Part shown: piece after piece, positions 8,927-19,006 of the stretch
How the letters are laid out: each line of letters starts with the position of its first letter
Numbering within the stretch: the first letter of the stretch is position 1
Assembly (NCBI GenBank): GCA_018714895.1
Contig: DVMQ01000017.1
Span: 62,001-126,000 of the forward strand
From: Coprovicinus avistercoris
Lineage (GTDB): Bacteria; Actinomycetota; Coriobacteriia; Coriobacteriales; Atopobiaceae
Reading direction: 5' to 3'
Length of the DNA stretch: 64,000 nucleotides
Made by a program: the position numbers and the translations under genes
Notes under the pieces: generated by a model
Databases searched by the model: none
Seen by the model: the letters and a program-made list of their open reading frames with translations, nothing else
What the model was told of the DNA's origin: nothing

Positions 8927-9192
8927 GAGAACCTCCTCGCGACGAGTTGACGCATATACGTCGTAGAACGAACCATTATCGATAACGTACCCCGTCGTAT
9001 CAGTAGCTATAGCAAAAATACTGCCGGCGGATACATTGGTCGGCGGCAAGTAGTATGACAGCAACCCTTCTGTTTGGACTATTGCTCGTAAATCTGAGAT
9101 GGATATTCTGCGAGGAGGGTTCCATCTTGCGATGAGCTGGTTCATCATGAAGCGCGTAAAAGAATCGGTAGTTGGTGGAAGGCTGAATATCC

Positions 9193-10128
9193 GTGGATAT
9201 AATCGAGCTGCTCAAAGCTATTCTCTTTGGCATTGTTGAAGGTATTACCGAGTGGTTGCCCATCTCTTCAACGGGCCATATGTTGCTTCTTGAAGAGGTT
9301 TTACCTCTTGATGTATCGCCACAGTTTTGGGATATGTTTCTCGTAGTAATTCAGCTTGGAGCTATCCTTGCCGTTTGCATACTCTTCTTTAAACCGCTCA
9401 ATCCCTTTGCCCCGTCTAAAGGTGTTGAGGGACGGCGAAATACCTGGCGTCTTTGGGCAAAAATCATCGTTGCCTGCCTACCCGCTGCAATTATCGGTAT
9501 TCCACTCGATGATGTTATGACGCTCTATTTGGGTAGCCCTTTTATTATTGCTGCGGCTCTCATTGTTTATGGCATTGCTTTTATCGTGATTGAACAGCGT
9601 CGAGAAATGCGAGCACGTCAGCTTGCCGAAGCGGAAACCGCCAGTTACCGTGGCGCACATTTTGCCCATTCAACAGCTGAGGAGCCAACCTCTTTAGCCG
9701 TGCTGGCCGATGCCGATGCGCGTGTTACGAACTTGGCATCCATGCCATGGAAAACAGCAATTGGCATTGGGGCGTTTCAGGTACTTTCGCTTGTGCCCGG
9801 CACCTCTCGTTCCGGTTCGACCATTATCGGCGGCCTGCTTTTAGGCTGCTCGCGGTCTGTGGCTGCTGAGTTTACCTTTTATCTGGCCATCCCTGTTATG
9901 TTTGGAGCGAGTGCTCTTCGTCTTGGAAAGTACCTGCTCGAAGGGAATGTATTTACATCAAACGAGCTTATGGTGTTACTGGTAGGCAGCCTTGTAGCAT
10001 TTCTTGTTTCGCTTGCCGCTATCCGTTTTCTGATGGGGTTTGTCCGCAAGCATGACTTCAAGCCTTTTGGTTGGTATCGCATTGCTTTAGGCATTGTCGT
10101 AATCATTTTCTTCACTGTAGTGCGCTAG
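9193..10128 (+). CDS. uppP: Undecaprenyl-diphosphatase UppP (BacA)
   Basis: Multi-pass membrane phosphatase that recycles undecaprenyl pyrophosphate to the monophosphate carrier for peptidoglycan synthesis; its abundance also affects bacitracin sensitivity. It is 311 aa and begins at GTG. The first signature EGITEWLPISSTGHMLLLEE lies near residues 16-35, and the second, PGTSRSGSTIIGGLLLG, near residue 205. The central loop of about 45 residues (around 135-180) is polar and Ala/Glu-rich. GGAAGG about ten bases upstream is a loose ribosome site. A phosphatase gene follows 34 bases later on the same strand. Confidence 0.93.
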   Translation: MDIIELLKAILFGIVEGITEWLPISSTGHMLLLEEVLPLDVSPQFWDMFLVVIQLGAILAVCILFFKPLNPFAPSKGVEGRRNTWRLWAKIIVACLPAAIIGIPLDDVMTLYLGSPFIIAAALIVYGIAFIVIEQRREMRARQLAEAETASYRGAHFAHSTAEEPTSLAVLADADARVTNLASMPWKTAIGIGAFQVLSLVPGTSRSGSTIIGGLLLGCSRSVAAEFTFYLAIPVMFGASALRLGKYLLEGNVFTSNELMVLLVGSLVAFLVSLAAIRFLMGFVRKHDFKPFGWYRIALGIVVIIFFTVVR

Positions 10129-10162
10129 GCAATGTTTCTAACTATCTGAGAGGTTATAGAAG

Positions 10163-10609
10163 ATGACAAAGATACTGTTCGTTTGCCACGGCAACATCTG
10201 CCGCTCACCAATGGCGGAGTTTGTTATGAAAGATCTGGTTGCCAAGGCTGGCAAAAGTGATGAGATTCAATGTGATTCAGCTGCCACAAGCACTGAAGAA
10301 TTGGGAAATCCTGTTGATCCTCGCACGCGCCGTAAGCTTGCAGATCAGGGCATAGCTTGCGGGAAACACTACTCACGACAGCTCACGCGCAAAGATTACG
10401 ATACCTATGATCTTATCGTCGGAATGGATGCTTTGAATCTGCGTAATATGCGTCGCATGCTTGGATCAGATCCAGATGGCAAAATTCATTTGCTACTCGA
10501 CTGGTCAGATAATCCTCGCGATATCTCTGATCCCTGGTACTCAGGTGATTTTGATACAACCTTTGATGATGTTCTTGAAGGTTGCCAAGCACTCCTACAA
10601 GCTCTGTGA
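10163..10609 (+). CDS. Low-molecular-weight protein tyrosine phosphatase
   Basis: Cytoplasmic phosphatase of 148 aa. The N-terminal P-loop CHGNICRS (C-x5-R-S) holds the catalytic cysteine and arginine, and the general-acid motif DPWYSGDF lies near residue 120. The length fits the family. Co-orientation with uppP suggests cotranscription. Substrates in this lineage are unknown; relatives act on tyrosine kinases of capsule synthesis or on arginine phosphate. Confidence 0.9.
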   Translation: MTKILFVCHGNICRSPMAEFVMKDLVAKAGKSDEIQCDSAATSTEELGNPVDPRTRRKLADQGIACGKHYSRQLTRKDYDTYDLIVGMDALNLRNMRRMLGSDPDGKIHLLLDWSDNPRDISDPWYSGDFDTTFDDVLEGCQALLQAL

Positions 10610-10617
10610 TGCTGCAA

Positions 10618-11652
10618 CTAGAGTGGTAACGTGCCAGCTTTTATCAGATCTTCGGCGTTGTAGGCATTGTCGGGTATGCGGTGCTCTACGACGAATTGGG
10701 CGGCAGCTTCGATGGTCATGCGCACGAGAGCATCAACCGCTTCTTCTGAGTTATAGGCCAAGTGCGGCGTTACAAGGCTCCGTGGATGTTCAATAAGCTT
10801 TCGGTTAAATGAGTGGTTGGATTCACCGCATACCGTGTCGAGTCCACAGGCAAGAATGCCCTTCTCACCATTGCTAGCAATGCTTGTATTCAGCGCGTTG
10901 AGAAGGGCGTCTTCATCAACACATTCTCCCCGTGCGGTATTGATAAACAGCGCATGTGGCTTCATGAGTTCAAACTCTTTTTCGCCCATAAGATTTTTTG
11001 TCTCAGGTATGAGAGGGCAGTGAAGGCTTACAACATCTGACTGGATGAGGAGCTCCTCAAGTGTCTCTGCCTGTTTACACCCTTTAGCTGCAAGCTCTTC
11101 TTTACTTTTTGTTGGTGCCCATACAACAACGTTCATTCCGAGTGCCTGAGCGAGAGGAGCTACCTGTTGAGCAATTCTGCCAAAGAAGACAAGGCCAAGT
11201 GTTTGTCCGGCGGGCCTGTGTGTGGGAATACCTACACGTGGATTCCAGTTGCCTTCTAGCACGGATTGATAGCCCATTGAGATATTGCGCATAAGATCCA
11301 GCATGAGTGCCACGGTATGAAGAGCCACTTCTTCAGCACAGTAACCAGGGCAATTGGTAACAATAATGCCATTCTTAGTGCAAGCATCTACATCTACATG
11401 GTTCATGCCAATAGACATGACCGAGCAGCATCTTATTCCAGCTTGACGAAGGTTTTCAGCTACCTCTGCCGTAATAAGAGCACTTTCGCTTATAAAGGCT
11501 TCACATCCATTAAGATCTTCGGGCGTGGGCGCTGCATATTGTTTACTCGCGACGATTTTAAGGGACACCTCATTGGCAAGCCCGAGCTTCTCAAGCATAT
11601 GTTCTGCGCGTTCATGAAACTCTTTATCAGAAAAGAAAAGTATTTGGTGCAT
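10618..11652 (-). CDS. D-isomer-specific 2-hydroxyacid dehydrogenase
   Basis: NAD-dependent reductase of 344 aa, cytoplasmic. It has the N-terminal substrate domain, then a Rossmann segment LGLVFFGRIAQQ near residue 150 (GxGxxG degraded to a single FG), INTARGECVDEDAL with the catalytic arginine, LDTVCGE, and TPHLAYNSEEA with the catalytic histidine. GGGAG lies seven bases before the ATG. It is convergent with the phosphatase gene (8-base gap). Relatives include phosphoglycerate and hydroxypyruvate dehydrogenases; the weak GxGxxG makes the exact cofactor preference uncertain. Confidence 0.82.
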   Translation of the reverse strand: MHQILFFSDKEFHERAEHMLEKLGLANEVSLKIVASKQYAAPTPEDLNGCEAFISESALITAEVAENLRQAGIRCCSVMSIGMNHVDVDACTKNGIIVTNCPGYCAEEVALHTVALMLDLMRNISMGYQSVLEGNWNPRVGIPTHRPAGQTLGLVFFGRIAQQVAPLAQALGMNVVVWAPTKSKEELAAKGCKQAETLEELLIQSDVVSLHCPLIPETKNLMGEKEFELMKPHALFINTARGECVDEDALLNALNTSIASNGEKGILACGLDTVCGESNHSFNRKLIEHPRSLVTPHLAYNSEEAVDALVRMTIEAAAQFVVEHRIPDNAYNAEDLIKAGTLPL

Positions 11653-11776
11653 ACGGTGCTCCCTGCGTAGCGAAGTTGTACAACAGGGAGACTAGTGCTC
11701 TTTCAGTCTTATGGATGTTAGAGCGGAGTTGATTTAACACGCTCGGTATAAGGTGTCTTTGAAAGTGAAATGTTGC

Positions 11777-12949
11777 TTAGACAGCGCTCACGTAACTCGA
11801 GTCAACGGTGATTTTGCAAATAGCGTTTGGATAGCGTGTTGTCACAATCTTAGAAATTGCGTCACGGAGCTCATCATCGTCCAGAGGTAAATCATGGGGG
11901 CGCACCACATCAAAAATAACGTTGGTGTGAGTTGGTCCCGGAACAGTTCGTAGATCATGAATTGTCAGGCGTGAATCTATGGATAAAATCGCTTCTGCGA
12001 TCCAGCCACGCATGGTTTTAACCGATTCATCATTCGTGACAATTGGGTCGTAGTGAAGAATGACGATCAAGCCTTCCTGACGAAAATGCTCTTCAATATT
12101 GTCTATGGTGTCATGGCTTTCCATTGGGTTTTCTTCAGCAGCCATCTCTACATGAGCGCTTGCTACAAGACGTCCTGGACCGTAATCATGCACCATCAGA
12201 TCGTGAGTTCCCAAGACTCCGGGATAGCTCATGATGGTGTCATGAATATGCTTCACTAATGCTGGGTCAGGTGCTTGTCCAAGCAGGGGATTGAGCGTAT
12301 CTCGTATGAGGCTGAGGCCACTGAAGATGACAAAAGCGCCAATAACAACACCTGCCCAACCATCCAGATCAAAGCCGGTGGCATCGGAGAGTGCGGCAGC
12401 TACTAAAACGCCTGCGGTGCTTATGACGTCATTGCGAGCATCTACGGCAGTTGCTTCCAGTGTGGTGGATGAGATTGCGCGTCCCAAGGCTCGATTGAAG
12501 TGTGCTAGCCAGAGCTTTATGAAGATGGAAAGTACGAGGACCACAATGACAGGAATGCCAAAGTCTGTAGGCTGTGGATGTACGATCTTATCAACTGAAG
12601 TAAGCACCAACTCGATGCCAATAGCGCTCACAAGCGTTGCTACTACAAGACCACTGAGGTACTCATAGCGCCCATGTCCATAGGGATGTTTATCATCTGC
12701 TGGTCGGCTTGCGAGCTTAAAGCCTAAGAACGAAATAATGTTGCTGGAGGCATCGGAAAGGTTGTTAACAGCATCTGCCACGATAGAAACAGAGCCCACC
12801 ATAAGGCCAACAAGACCTTTCATAAGGCACAGGGCAATGTTGGCGATTATTCCGACAATACTTGCAGCGGTTCCAACACGGCTACGATCTTTTGGTGAAA
12901 CATTTTCACTATCGCCAGAGACAAAATGTTTAAGAATCCACTGAGCCAT
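11777..12949 (-). CDS. Cation diffusion facilitator (CDF) metal exporter
   Basis: Proton-coupled divalent metal exporter with six predicted membrane helices and a cytoplasmic C-terminal metal-sensing domain. The helix II metal-site stretch VADAVNNLSDASSN holds the D-x3-D pair and is followed by HPYGHGRYEYLSG, typical of the family. The longest frame starts at TTG 12982; ATG 12949 with GAAAGG about six bases upstream is preferred (390 aa). Metal specificity (Zn, Fe, Co or Mn) cannot be read from this sequence with confidence. Confidence 0.88.
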   Translation of the reverse strand: MAQWILKHFVSGDSENVSPKDRSRVGTAASIVGIIANIALCLMKGLVGLMVGSVSIVADAVNNLSDASSNIISFLGFKLASRPADDKHPYGHGRYEYLSGLVVATLVSAIGIELVLTSVDKIVHPQPTDFGIPVIVVLVLSIFIKLWLAHFNRALGRAISSTTLEATAVDARNDVISTAGVLVAAALSDATGFDLDGWAGVVIGAFVIFSGLSLIRDTLNPLLGQAPDPALVKHIHDTIMSYPGVLGTHDLMVHDYGPGRLVASAHVEMAAEENPMESHDTIDNIEEHFRQEGLIVILHYDPIVTNDESVKTMRGWIAEAILSIDSRLTIHDLRTVPGPTHTNVIFDVVRPHDLPLDDDELRDAISKIVTTRYPNAICKITVDSSYVSAV

Positions 12950-13006
12950 CGTGAACCTTTCATTGCGTTTAAAGAACAACAAACCGAGATAAAGAGATTT
13001 CTGTTG

Positions 13007-13036
13007 TTGATATTGGGTTTAGGGAACGACTATAGC
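13007..13036 (+). promoter_or_regulatory. Candidate sigma-70 promoter for pcrA
   Basis: TTGATA at 13007-13012 and TATAGC at 13031-13036 are separated by 18 bases. They lie about 150 bases before pcrA in a gap with no gene. The match is moderate. Confidence 0.35.
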
Positions 13037-13185
13037 GCAATAGGTATAAAAAACGCTTGTATGTTTAGTGCCTATAAAAGCTTATTAGCCATAAAGTGTC
13101 GTAATGCCGCTAGACTTAAAGATTCGTGTGAAAGTAAGAAAACCCAAGCGGTTTTTGTGACGGTTTATTACTCGGGAGCATGTAT

Positions 13186-15654
13186 ATGAGCAACGATTTA
13201 AACACTGGTTCACGGCTGTTTTCAGAAGAAACAGTATCAACTTCTGATTATGGGTCGCAGTCAGTGGATCTGTCTGGCCTCAATCCAGCTCAGCGAACTG
13301 CTGTGGAGTGCACACGGGGTCCTTTGCTGGTGCTTGCGGGTGCGGGCTCAGGTAAGACACGCGTGCTTACCTATCGTATTGCTCATATGATTTCTGACGA
13401 AGGCATTCGTCCTTGGCAGGTGCTGGCAATCACGTTTACAAATAAGGCTGCCGCCGAAATGCGTGAACGTTTAGCTGCCTTGCTGCCTGGCGGAACACGT
13501 GGAATGTGGGTGTGTACCTTCCATGCAATGTGTGTCCGTATCTTGCGTGAAGATGCCGATTTGCTGGGGTATGAACCGAACTTTGCTATTTACGATGACG
13601 ATGATTCAAAACGGCTTGTCCGTTCCATCATGGCTGATTTAAACATTGATCAAAAGCAATATCCTTTACCGGCCATACGATCACGTATATCGTCCGCGAA
13701 GAACGCTTTGATAGGGCCTGAAGAGATGGCAGACAGTGCTGATGCACCCATTATTGCCAAGACAGCGCAGGTCTATCGTGAATTGCAGCGCAGGCTTGGG
13801 CGTTCCAATGCGATGGACTTCGATGATCTTTTGGTCAATGCTTATGAGCTACTCAGCAAGAACCCCGATGTGCTTATGCGTTATCAGCAGCGTTTTCTGC
13901 GCATCTCGGTTGACGAGTATCAGGATACAAACCACGTGCAGTATCTCATAACGAATCTCCTGGCTTCGGCGCATCGCAATCTTATGGTTGTGGGTGACGA
14001 CGATCAGTCGATTTATTCATGGCGTGGTGCCGATATTCGTAACATCTTGGATTTTCAGCGTGATTATCCTGATGCACAGGTGGTCAAGCTCGAAGAAAAC
14101 TATCGTTCGACAGGTCATATTCTTGGTGCGGCAAACGCAGTAGTTGCTAACAATTCTCGTAGAACTCCAAAACGGCTGTTTACCTCGCGTGGGGACGGAG
14201 ACAAAGTCTGTGTGTATCAGGCCTCCGACGAACGCGACGAAGGACGTTGGATCGCTTCTGAAATAGATAAACTCCACGATAAGGGCATGAGTTTCGATGA
14301 TATGGCGGTTTTCTATCGAACCAATGCCCAATCGAGAACCATCGAAGATATGTTTTTGCGTGCCGGAGTGCCGTATAAGATTGTTGGTGGCACACGCTTT
14401 TTTGATCGAGCAGAGATTCGCGATGTAATGGCGTATCTCAAGCTTGTTGTAAATCCTGCAGATGATGTCAGTGCCATGCGCGTTATCAATACGCCGCGCC
14501 GTGGTATTGGTACCACCTCAGTTGCAAAAATTTCTGCTTATGCAGCGGAGCACAATCTTTCGTTTTTCTCGGCGGCAGAAGCATGTGCTACAGAAGCCGG
14601 ACTTCTCAGTGCCAAGGTACGAAATGCGCTTACTCAGTTTTGTACCGCGATTGAAGCCGGGCGCCACATGACAGGCGATCTTGTTCATGTTGTGGAAGCA
14701 ATTGTTGAAAAAAGCGGGTTGATAGCTGCGCTCAGTGCGGAGGGTACACCGGAAGCTGAAGGGCGAGTAGAAAATATCCGAGAGTTTTTCGGCGTTGCTG
14801 CTGAGTTTGATGAGGAACATGTCGATGCAACCGAAACGCTTGAAAGCTTAGAGCAATTGCGTGCTGCAGGAGCGCTTGAAGGAGCTCCAGAGAGCAACCC
14901 TGAGAAGTCTTCGCAAGTTTCTGAGGCTCAGCCGACTCTTCCTGCAGTAGCAGCAGAAAAGCTGCCAGCCCTTATGGAGTGGCTTGCCTTAAGAAGCGAT
15001 CTTGATACCTTAGCCGGATCTACTAGTGCCGTTACCCTCATGACAGTTCACTCGGCAAAGGGACTTGAGTTTCCGGTTGTATTTGTCGCAGGTATGGAGG
15101 AAGGAATCTTCCCGCATGCCGCACACGAAGCTGATTCAGCATCTTTGGAAGAAGAGCGACGTCTTGCGTATGTTGCTATTACGCGTGCAGAGCGCAAGCT
15201 CTATCTCACCTATGCGGTGACCCGTCGTGCATTTGGTTCCACTCAGGCAAATCCTCGCAGTCGCTTTTTGAATGAAATTCCTGAGGAGCACATAAGGACA
15301 GTAGGCGTTGGTTCAGCTGGTTTTTCTGGACTCGGCTGGGAAAAACGGGGCGATCGACATGGCACCTTTGGCAGTGGTCGAGGTTCCGAAATGTATGGTG
15401 GTCGCGTCTTTGGTTCCGCCACTCGTTCGTCAAGTCTTTCTTCTCGACGGGAAAGTGCACCGACACCTATTCGGCCCGACGCTCGTCGTGCTGCCGAGAC
15501 GTTTGCCGAAGGAGATCATGTCTCTCACAAGACTTTTGGACCGGGAGTGGTAACAGGGGTTAAAGGCGATACCATTGAAGTATTGTTTAGCCGGACCGGC
15601 AAAAAGAAGAAACTGATGAAAGGCTTTGCGCCTCTAGTGCGTGTGGATGCATAG
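13186..15654 (+). CDS. pcrA: ATP-dependent DNA helicase PcrA/UvrD
   Basis: Superfamily 1A 3'-5' helicase of about 822 aa for repair and replication restart. Walker A is AGAGSGKTRVLTYRI near residue 50, Walker B is DEYQDTN near 245, and VGDDDQSIYSWRGAD is motif III. TVHSAKGLEFPVVFVAGMEEG is the late helicase motif, after an Ala/Glu-rich linker (about residues 540-605). The C-terminal 45 residues form the Tudor-like DNA/RNA-polymerase-binding domain (HVSHKTFGPGVV through LMKGFAPLV). Two ATGs are possible; 13186 has GGGAG seven bases upstream. Confidence 0.95.
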   Translation: MSNDLNTGSRLFSEETVSTSDYGSQSVDLSGLNPAQRTAVECTRGPLLVLAGAGSGKTRVLTYRIAHMISDEGIRPWQVLAITFTNKAAAEMRERLAALLPGGTRGMWVCTFHAMCVRILREDADLLGYEPNFAIYDDDDSKRLVRSIMADLNIDQKQYPLPAIRSRISSAKNALIGPEEMADSADAPIIAKTAQVYRELQRRLGRSNAMDFDDLLVNAYELLSKNPDVLMRYQQRFLRISVDEYQDTNHVQYLITNLLASAHRNLMVVGDDDQSIYSWRGADIRNILDFQRDYPDAQVVKLEENYRSTGHILGAANAVVANNSRRTPKRLFTSRGDGDKVCVYQASDERDEGRWIASEIDKLHDKGMSFDDMAVFYRTNAQSRTIEDMFLRAGVPYKIVGGTRFFDRAEIRDVMAYLKLVVNPADDVSAMRVINTPRRGIGTTSVAKISAYAAEHNLSFFSAAEACATEAGLLSAKVRNALTQFCTAIEAGRHMTGDLVHVVEAIVEKSGLIAALSAEGTPEAEGRVENIREFFGVAAEFDEEHVDATETLESLEQLRAAGALEGAPESNPEKSSQVSEAQPTLPAVAAEKLPALMEWLALRSDLDTLAGSTSAVTLMTVHSAKGLEFPVVFVAGMEEGIFPHAAHEADSASLEEERRLAYVAITRAERKLYLTYAVTRRAFGSTQANPRSRFLNEIPEEHIRTVGVGSAGFSGLGWEKRGDRHGTFGSGRGSEMYGGRVFGSATRSSSLSSRRESAPTPIRPDARRAAETFAEGDHVSHKTFGPGVVTGVKGDTIEVLFSRTGKKKKLMKGFAPLVRVDA

Positions 15655-15690
15655 GTAAATTTGCAAAATGCTGCTGTGAGAGGATAGACC

Positions 15691-16398
15691 ATGAAGCTCG
15701 GAATCATTGGTGCGATGGATGTAGAAGTTGCGACCATACGTGACCGTATGGAAGAGGCTCATACATTTGAGCGAGCACATATGCAATTTTGTGAGGGCGT
15801 CTTACATGGTCTTCCTGCAGTAGTGGTGCGCTGTGGCGTGGGCAAGGTTAATGCTGCTGCATGTGCACAGATTCTTGTCGATTGTTACGAAGTGAGCCAT
15901 GTGATCAATACAGGTGTGGCGGGCTCGCTTGATAATCGGATTGAAATTGGCGATGTTGTGGTATCAACCGATGTCGTGCATCACGATATGGATGCCACAG
16001 GCCTGGGATATGCCTTGGGGGAGATTCCGCAGCTGAACGTTGATACGTTTGAGGCTGATGAGGCCCTGAGACAGGCTGCTATTAAAGCGTGCGGTGTAGT
16101 TGTACCAGGTATTTCTGTCTTTGAGGGTCGCGTGGCATCAGGCGATCAGTTTGTCTCTGATTACGCACGCAAGCAGAATATCCGTGAGCATTTTGACGCG
16201 ATGTGCTGTGAGATGGAAGGCGCCTCTATAGCCCAGGTGTGCTGGCTTAACAATGTTCCTTTTGTTGTGGTGCGAGTGATTTCAGACAAGGCAGATGGCT
16301 CTAAAAAGGTGCTCTATCCCATCTTTGAGAAGCGCTCAGCAGAACGTTGCGCTGACATCATTTGCGAGCTGGCAGCACATATGAAGAGCGCTTCTTAA
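15691..16398 (+). CDS. mtnN: 5'-methylthioadenosine/S-adenosylhomocysteine nucleosidase
   Basis: Hydrolyses MTA and SAH to adenine plus the thioribose, for methionine salvage and the activated methyl cycle. At 235 aa it matches the family. It begins MKLGIIGAMDVEVATI with the conserved early glutamate, has GVGKVNAA near residue 49, and CCEMEGASIAQV, followed by VRVISDKADG where the catalytic aspartate is expected. It starts 36 bases after pcrA. Its end overlaps the convergent DegV gene by four bases. Confidence 0.92.
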   Translation: MKLGIIGAMDVEVATIRDRMEEAHTFERAHMQFCEGVLHGLPAVVVRCGVGKVNAAACAQILVDCYEVSHVINTGVAGSLDNRIEIGDVVVSTDVVHHDMDATGLGYALGEIPQLNVDTFEADEALRQAAIKACGVVVPGISVFEGRVASGDQFVSDYARKQNIREHFDAMCCEMEGASIAQVCWLNNVPFVVVRVISDKADGSKKVLYPIFEKRSAERCADIICELAAHMKSAS

Positions 16399-17249
16399 AG
16401 ACCTTCTATCGCCATGCCAACCAATGTTGGGCCAGTGTGTACCAACAGGTCTGCTGAGATGCCAGAAAGAATGAGCTCCACCATATTGCCAATACGAGCA
16501 CGAATGGCTGTCTCGAGCTCCTTGCGGAGATTCGGATCATAGGTACAAATCACAACACGAGTACGCTGCCAACGAGCGGCTTGTTCTGCAATAAGGTCAA
16601 TCTGTGCCTCAATTGCACGTTTCCACCCACGTGCCTTTTTCTCAATCACATAGGTTCCCTGCTCATTGCAGGTAAGAATTGGTTTGATATTGAGCATCGA
16701 GCCAATGCGATAGACCGCTTCGCTAATACGTCCGCCTTTGCGCAAGAAATCAAGTTTCTGTACCGAGAAGTACACACGTGTTCGTTCGCATGCGGCTGAA
16801 AGAACACTAGAGATACTCTCCAAAGGCATGCCGGCTTCGATTTGCCGTGCAGCTTCCATAACAATCAGACCTGCGGCTGCGCCAATGCTTTTTGTATCAA
16901 TTACCACAATAGGAAAATCTTCAATGTGGCGGGCAACCATGCGGACGGTTTCATAGGTTGCAGAAAGACCTGAAGAAATAGTTACTACGACAGCGGCACG
17001 ATAGCCATCTTTGCGCGCCTTCTCAAAAGTGTCATGAATTTTCATGGGTGAGGGAAGAGAGGTCGTAGGGATTTCTGTATCAAAACGTCGAACGACTTCT
17101 TCAACAGAGATATCTACGCCACTTTCATAGGCGGTTCCGTCGGAATAGTTAATACGAAGCGGAATGACGCGAATATCATGCTGAGCAATAAAGTCTGCTG
17201 GAGTGTCTGTTCCGGAATCGGTAATGATGGCGATGCGCTGCTCGTTCAT
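16395..17249 (-). CDS. DegV family fatty-acid-binding protein
   Basis: A 284-residue DegV/FakB-fold protein that binds a fatty acid between two lobes. The start IAIITDSGTDTPADF carries the conserved TDS. TTSLPSP lies near residue 60 and VVTISSGLSATYETVRM near 90, and SIGAAAGLIV follows. FakB proteins present fatty acids to the kinase FakA for phospholipid synthesis; no FakA is visible here. Single gene. Confidence 0.9.
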   Translation of the reverse strand: MNEQRIAIITDSGTDTPADFIAQHDIRVIPLRINYSDGTAYESGVDISVEEVVRRFDTEIPTTSLPSPMKIHDTFEKARKDGYRAAVVVTISSGLSATYETVRMVARHIEDFPIVVIDTKSIGAAAGLIVMEAARQIEAGMPLESISSVLSAACERTRVYFSVQKLDFLRKGGRISEAVYRIGSMLNIKPILTCNEQGTYVIEKKARGWKRAIEAQIDLIAEQAARWQRTRVVICTYDPNLRKELETAIRARIGNMVELILSGISADLLVHTGPTLVGMAIEGL

Positions 17250-17323
17250 GGTTCCCCTTTGAGATGTTGGATTGAACCTGAATACTGCGATTAAAATATA
17301 GTCCTTTCCAAATAGGTGAAGAG

Positions 17324-17563
17324 CTATTCAACCGTACCGTATATATACCCCCAGCCATGTGCGGTAATGATGGAATTTAATTGATCGCACAGACGTCCTC
17401 TTTTGTAATTTCCGGCGGGAAGCAGCTCAACAACCTCAATAAGGTCCGGGGCAAGATCGTCCATTTCTGCACGAACGACCACGTCAACGCTGCTAACAGT
17501 TTCTTCGGTTGCATAGAGTGCGTCTACAAGACGCTGCAGTTCGCCATATTCTTCAGCGTGCAT
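17324..17563 (-). CDS. Small acidic protein of unknown function
   Basis: A 79-residue protein, strongly acidic in its first half, ending GWGYIYGTVE. GGAG lies about eight bases before the ATG, supporting a real gene. I do not recognise a family, and no membrane segment or metal motif is visible. It lies between degV and the aminotransferase, 74 bases upstream of degV and possibly cotranscribed with it. Confidence 0.65.
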   Translation of the reverse strand: MHAEEYGELQRLVDALYATEETVSSVDVVVRAEMDDLAPDLIEVVELLPAGNYKRGRLCDQLNSIITAHGWGYIYGTVE

Positions 17564-17689
17564 AACGCTTCTCCATAAAATTCCTTTACCGTTTCATTTC
17601 GTAGTTTGCTTATGGTACTCAATACATAGTTCCACTCAAGCCCTAAGTGTCTATACTTGCTCCAAACGGATGCAGTTAGAGGAGGCAGT

Positions 17690-18979
17690 ATGCCAAACAC
17701 CTATGCAAATATGAGTGTCGATCAACTCAATCAGGAGATTTCGTGGCTCGAGGATGAGGTGGAGCGTCTGCGTGGTCTTAATCTGTCGCTGGACATGTCT
17801 CGTGGTAAGCCAAATCCAGAGCAGATTGACCTTTCACGTCCCATGCTCAACACCCTTACAAATGTGTCGGATCTCACCGATAAGGGCGTGGATGCTGCAA
17901 ATTACGGGTGTCCAGATGGTTTGCCCTCAGCGCGTGCACTTGCAGCAGAAATTCTTGGTGTCAATCCGGACAATGTGTTGGTTGTTGGTTCTTCCAGCCT
18001 AGAAATTATGCATTCCGTAATAACCAATGCTTTTGTACACGGCATAGGAGGAAATGAGCCTTGGTGCCGTCAGGAAAAAGTAAAGTTTCTCTGCCCGAGC
18101 CCAGGTTATGACCGCCATTTCGCTCTGACTGAATCTTTCGGAATAGAAAACATTCCCATTCCTATGCGCGAAGATGGACCCGATATGGAGATGGTCCGCA
18201 GTTTAGTGGAGCTGGATCCACAGGTTAAAGGCATTTGGTGCGTGCCAAAATACCAAAATCCCACCGGCATTACCTTCTCGGATGCTGTAGTTGAGGCATT
18301 TGCTTCACTTAAGCCAGCTGCTTCTGATTTCCGTATCTATTGGGACAATGCATATGTCGTACATGATCTTGTCCAGCCCGGCGATTCTCTGCGTGAGATC
18401 TTCTCTGCTGTAGAGGATGCTGGTGGCAAAGATCTTGTCTATGAGTTTGCCTCTACTTCGAAAGTAACGTTTGCTGGTTCGGGTATGGCATGGGTTGCTG
18501 CATCTGATGCTGATATCGAAGAGCTTCGTCGCGCTTTTTCTGTCATGCGCGTGTGCCCCAATAAACTTGTTCAGCTTATGCACGTAGATTACCTGGGTGA
18601 CCTTACCAATGTTCGCTCCCACATGGCGCTGCATGCTCAGATTTTGCAGCCTCGATTTGCTTTGGTTGAACGTAAGCTCACTGAGGGTCTGGGTGAGTTG
18701 GATATTGCTACCTGGACGCATCCTAATGGCGGCTATTTTGTTTCGTTTGATGGTCCTCAAGGTTCTGCGAAAGCAATCGTGAAGATGGCAGCAGAGCTGG
18801 GCGTTAAGCTTACGTCCGCTGGTGCCACATGGCCTGGTGGCAATGATCCTTACGACACCAACATTCGAATTGCTCCGACATATCCTTCGCTTGAAGAGCT
18901 GTCTAAAGCTCTCGATGTATTTGTTGTTTGCGCAAGGATTGTTTCAGCGCGATTGGCACTTTCTGCTCAAACGGCATAA
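17690..18979 (+). CDS. Aspartate aminotransferase, subgroup Ic (Aminotran_MocR family)
   Basis: PLP-dependent transaminase of 429 aa, interconverting aspartate/2-oxoglutarate and oxaloacetate/glutamate. The early DMSRGKPNPEQIDLS segment is characteristic of the Corynebacterium-type group (PF12897) and not of classical AspC. The PLP lysine is in FASTSKVTFAGSG, WDNAYVVHDL binds the cofactor, and the C-terminal substrate arginine is in IRIAPTYPSL. The first ATG in frame is 17657, but ATG 17690 with AGAGGAGG just upstream is the better start. Confidence 0.88.
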   Translation: MPNTYANMSVDQLNQEISWLEDEVERLRGLNLSLDMSRGKPNPEQIDLSRPMLNTLTNVSDLTDKGVDAANYGCPDGLPSARALAAEILGVNPDNVLVVGSSSLEIMHSVITNAFVHGIGGNEPWCRQEKVKFLCPSPGYDRHFALTESFGIENIPIPMREDGPDMEMVRSLVELDPQVKGIWCVPKYQNPTGITFSDAVVEAFASLKPAASDFRIYWDNAYVVHDLVQPGDSLREIFSAVEDAGGKDLVYEFASTSKVTFAGSGMAWVAASDADIEELRRAFSVMRVCPNKLVQLMHVDYLGDLTNVRSHMALHAQILQPRFALVERKLTEGLGELDIATWTHPNGGYFVSFDGPQGSAKAIVKMAAELGVKLTSAGATWPGGNDPYDTNIRIAPTYPSLEELSKALDVFVVCARIVSARLALSAQTA

Positions 18980-19006
18980 TGGACAAGATTGAATAGGCGC
19001 TTTATC

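Noticed and set aside
8927..9148. 74-codon N-terminal extension of the UspA gene
   Set aside because: UspA proteins start at the inner ATG, which has a strong AGGAGG; the extension resembles no domain.
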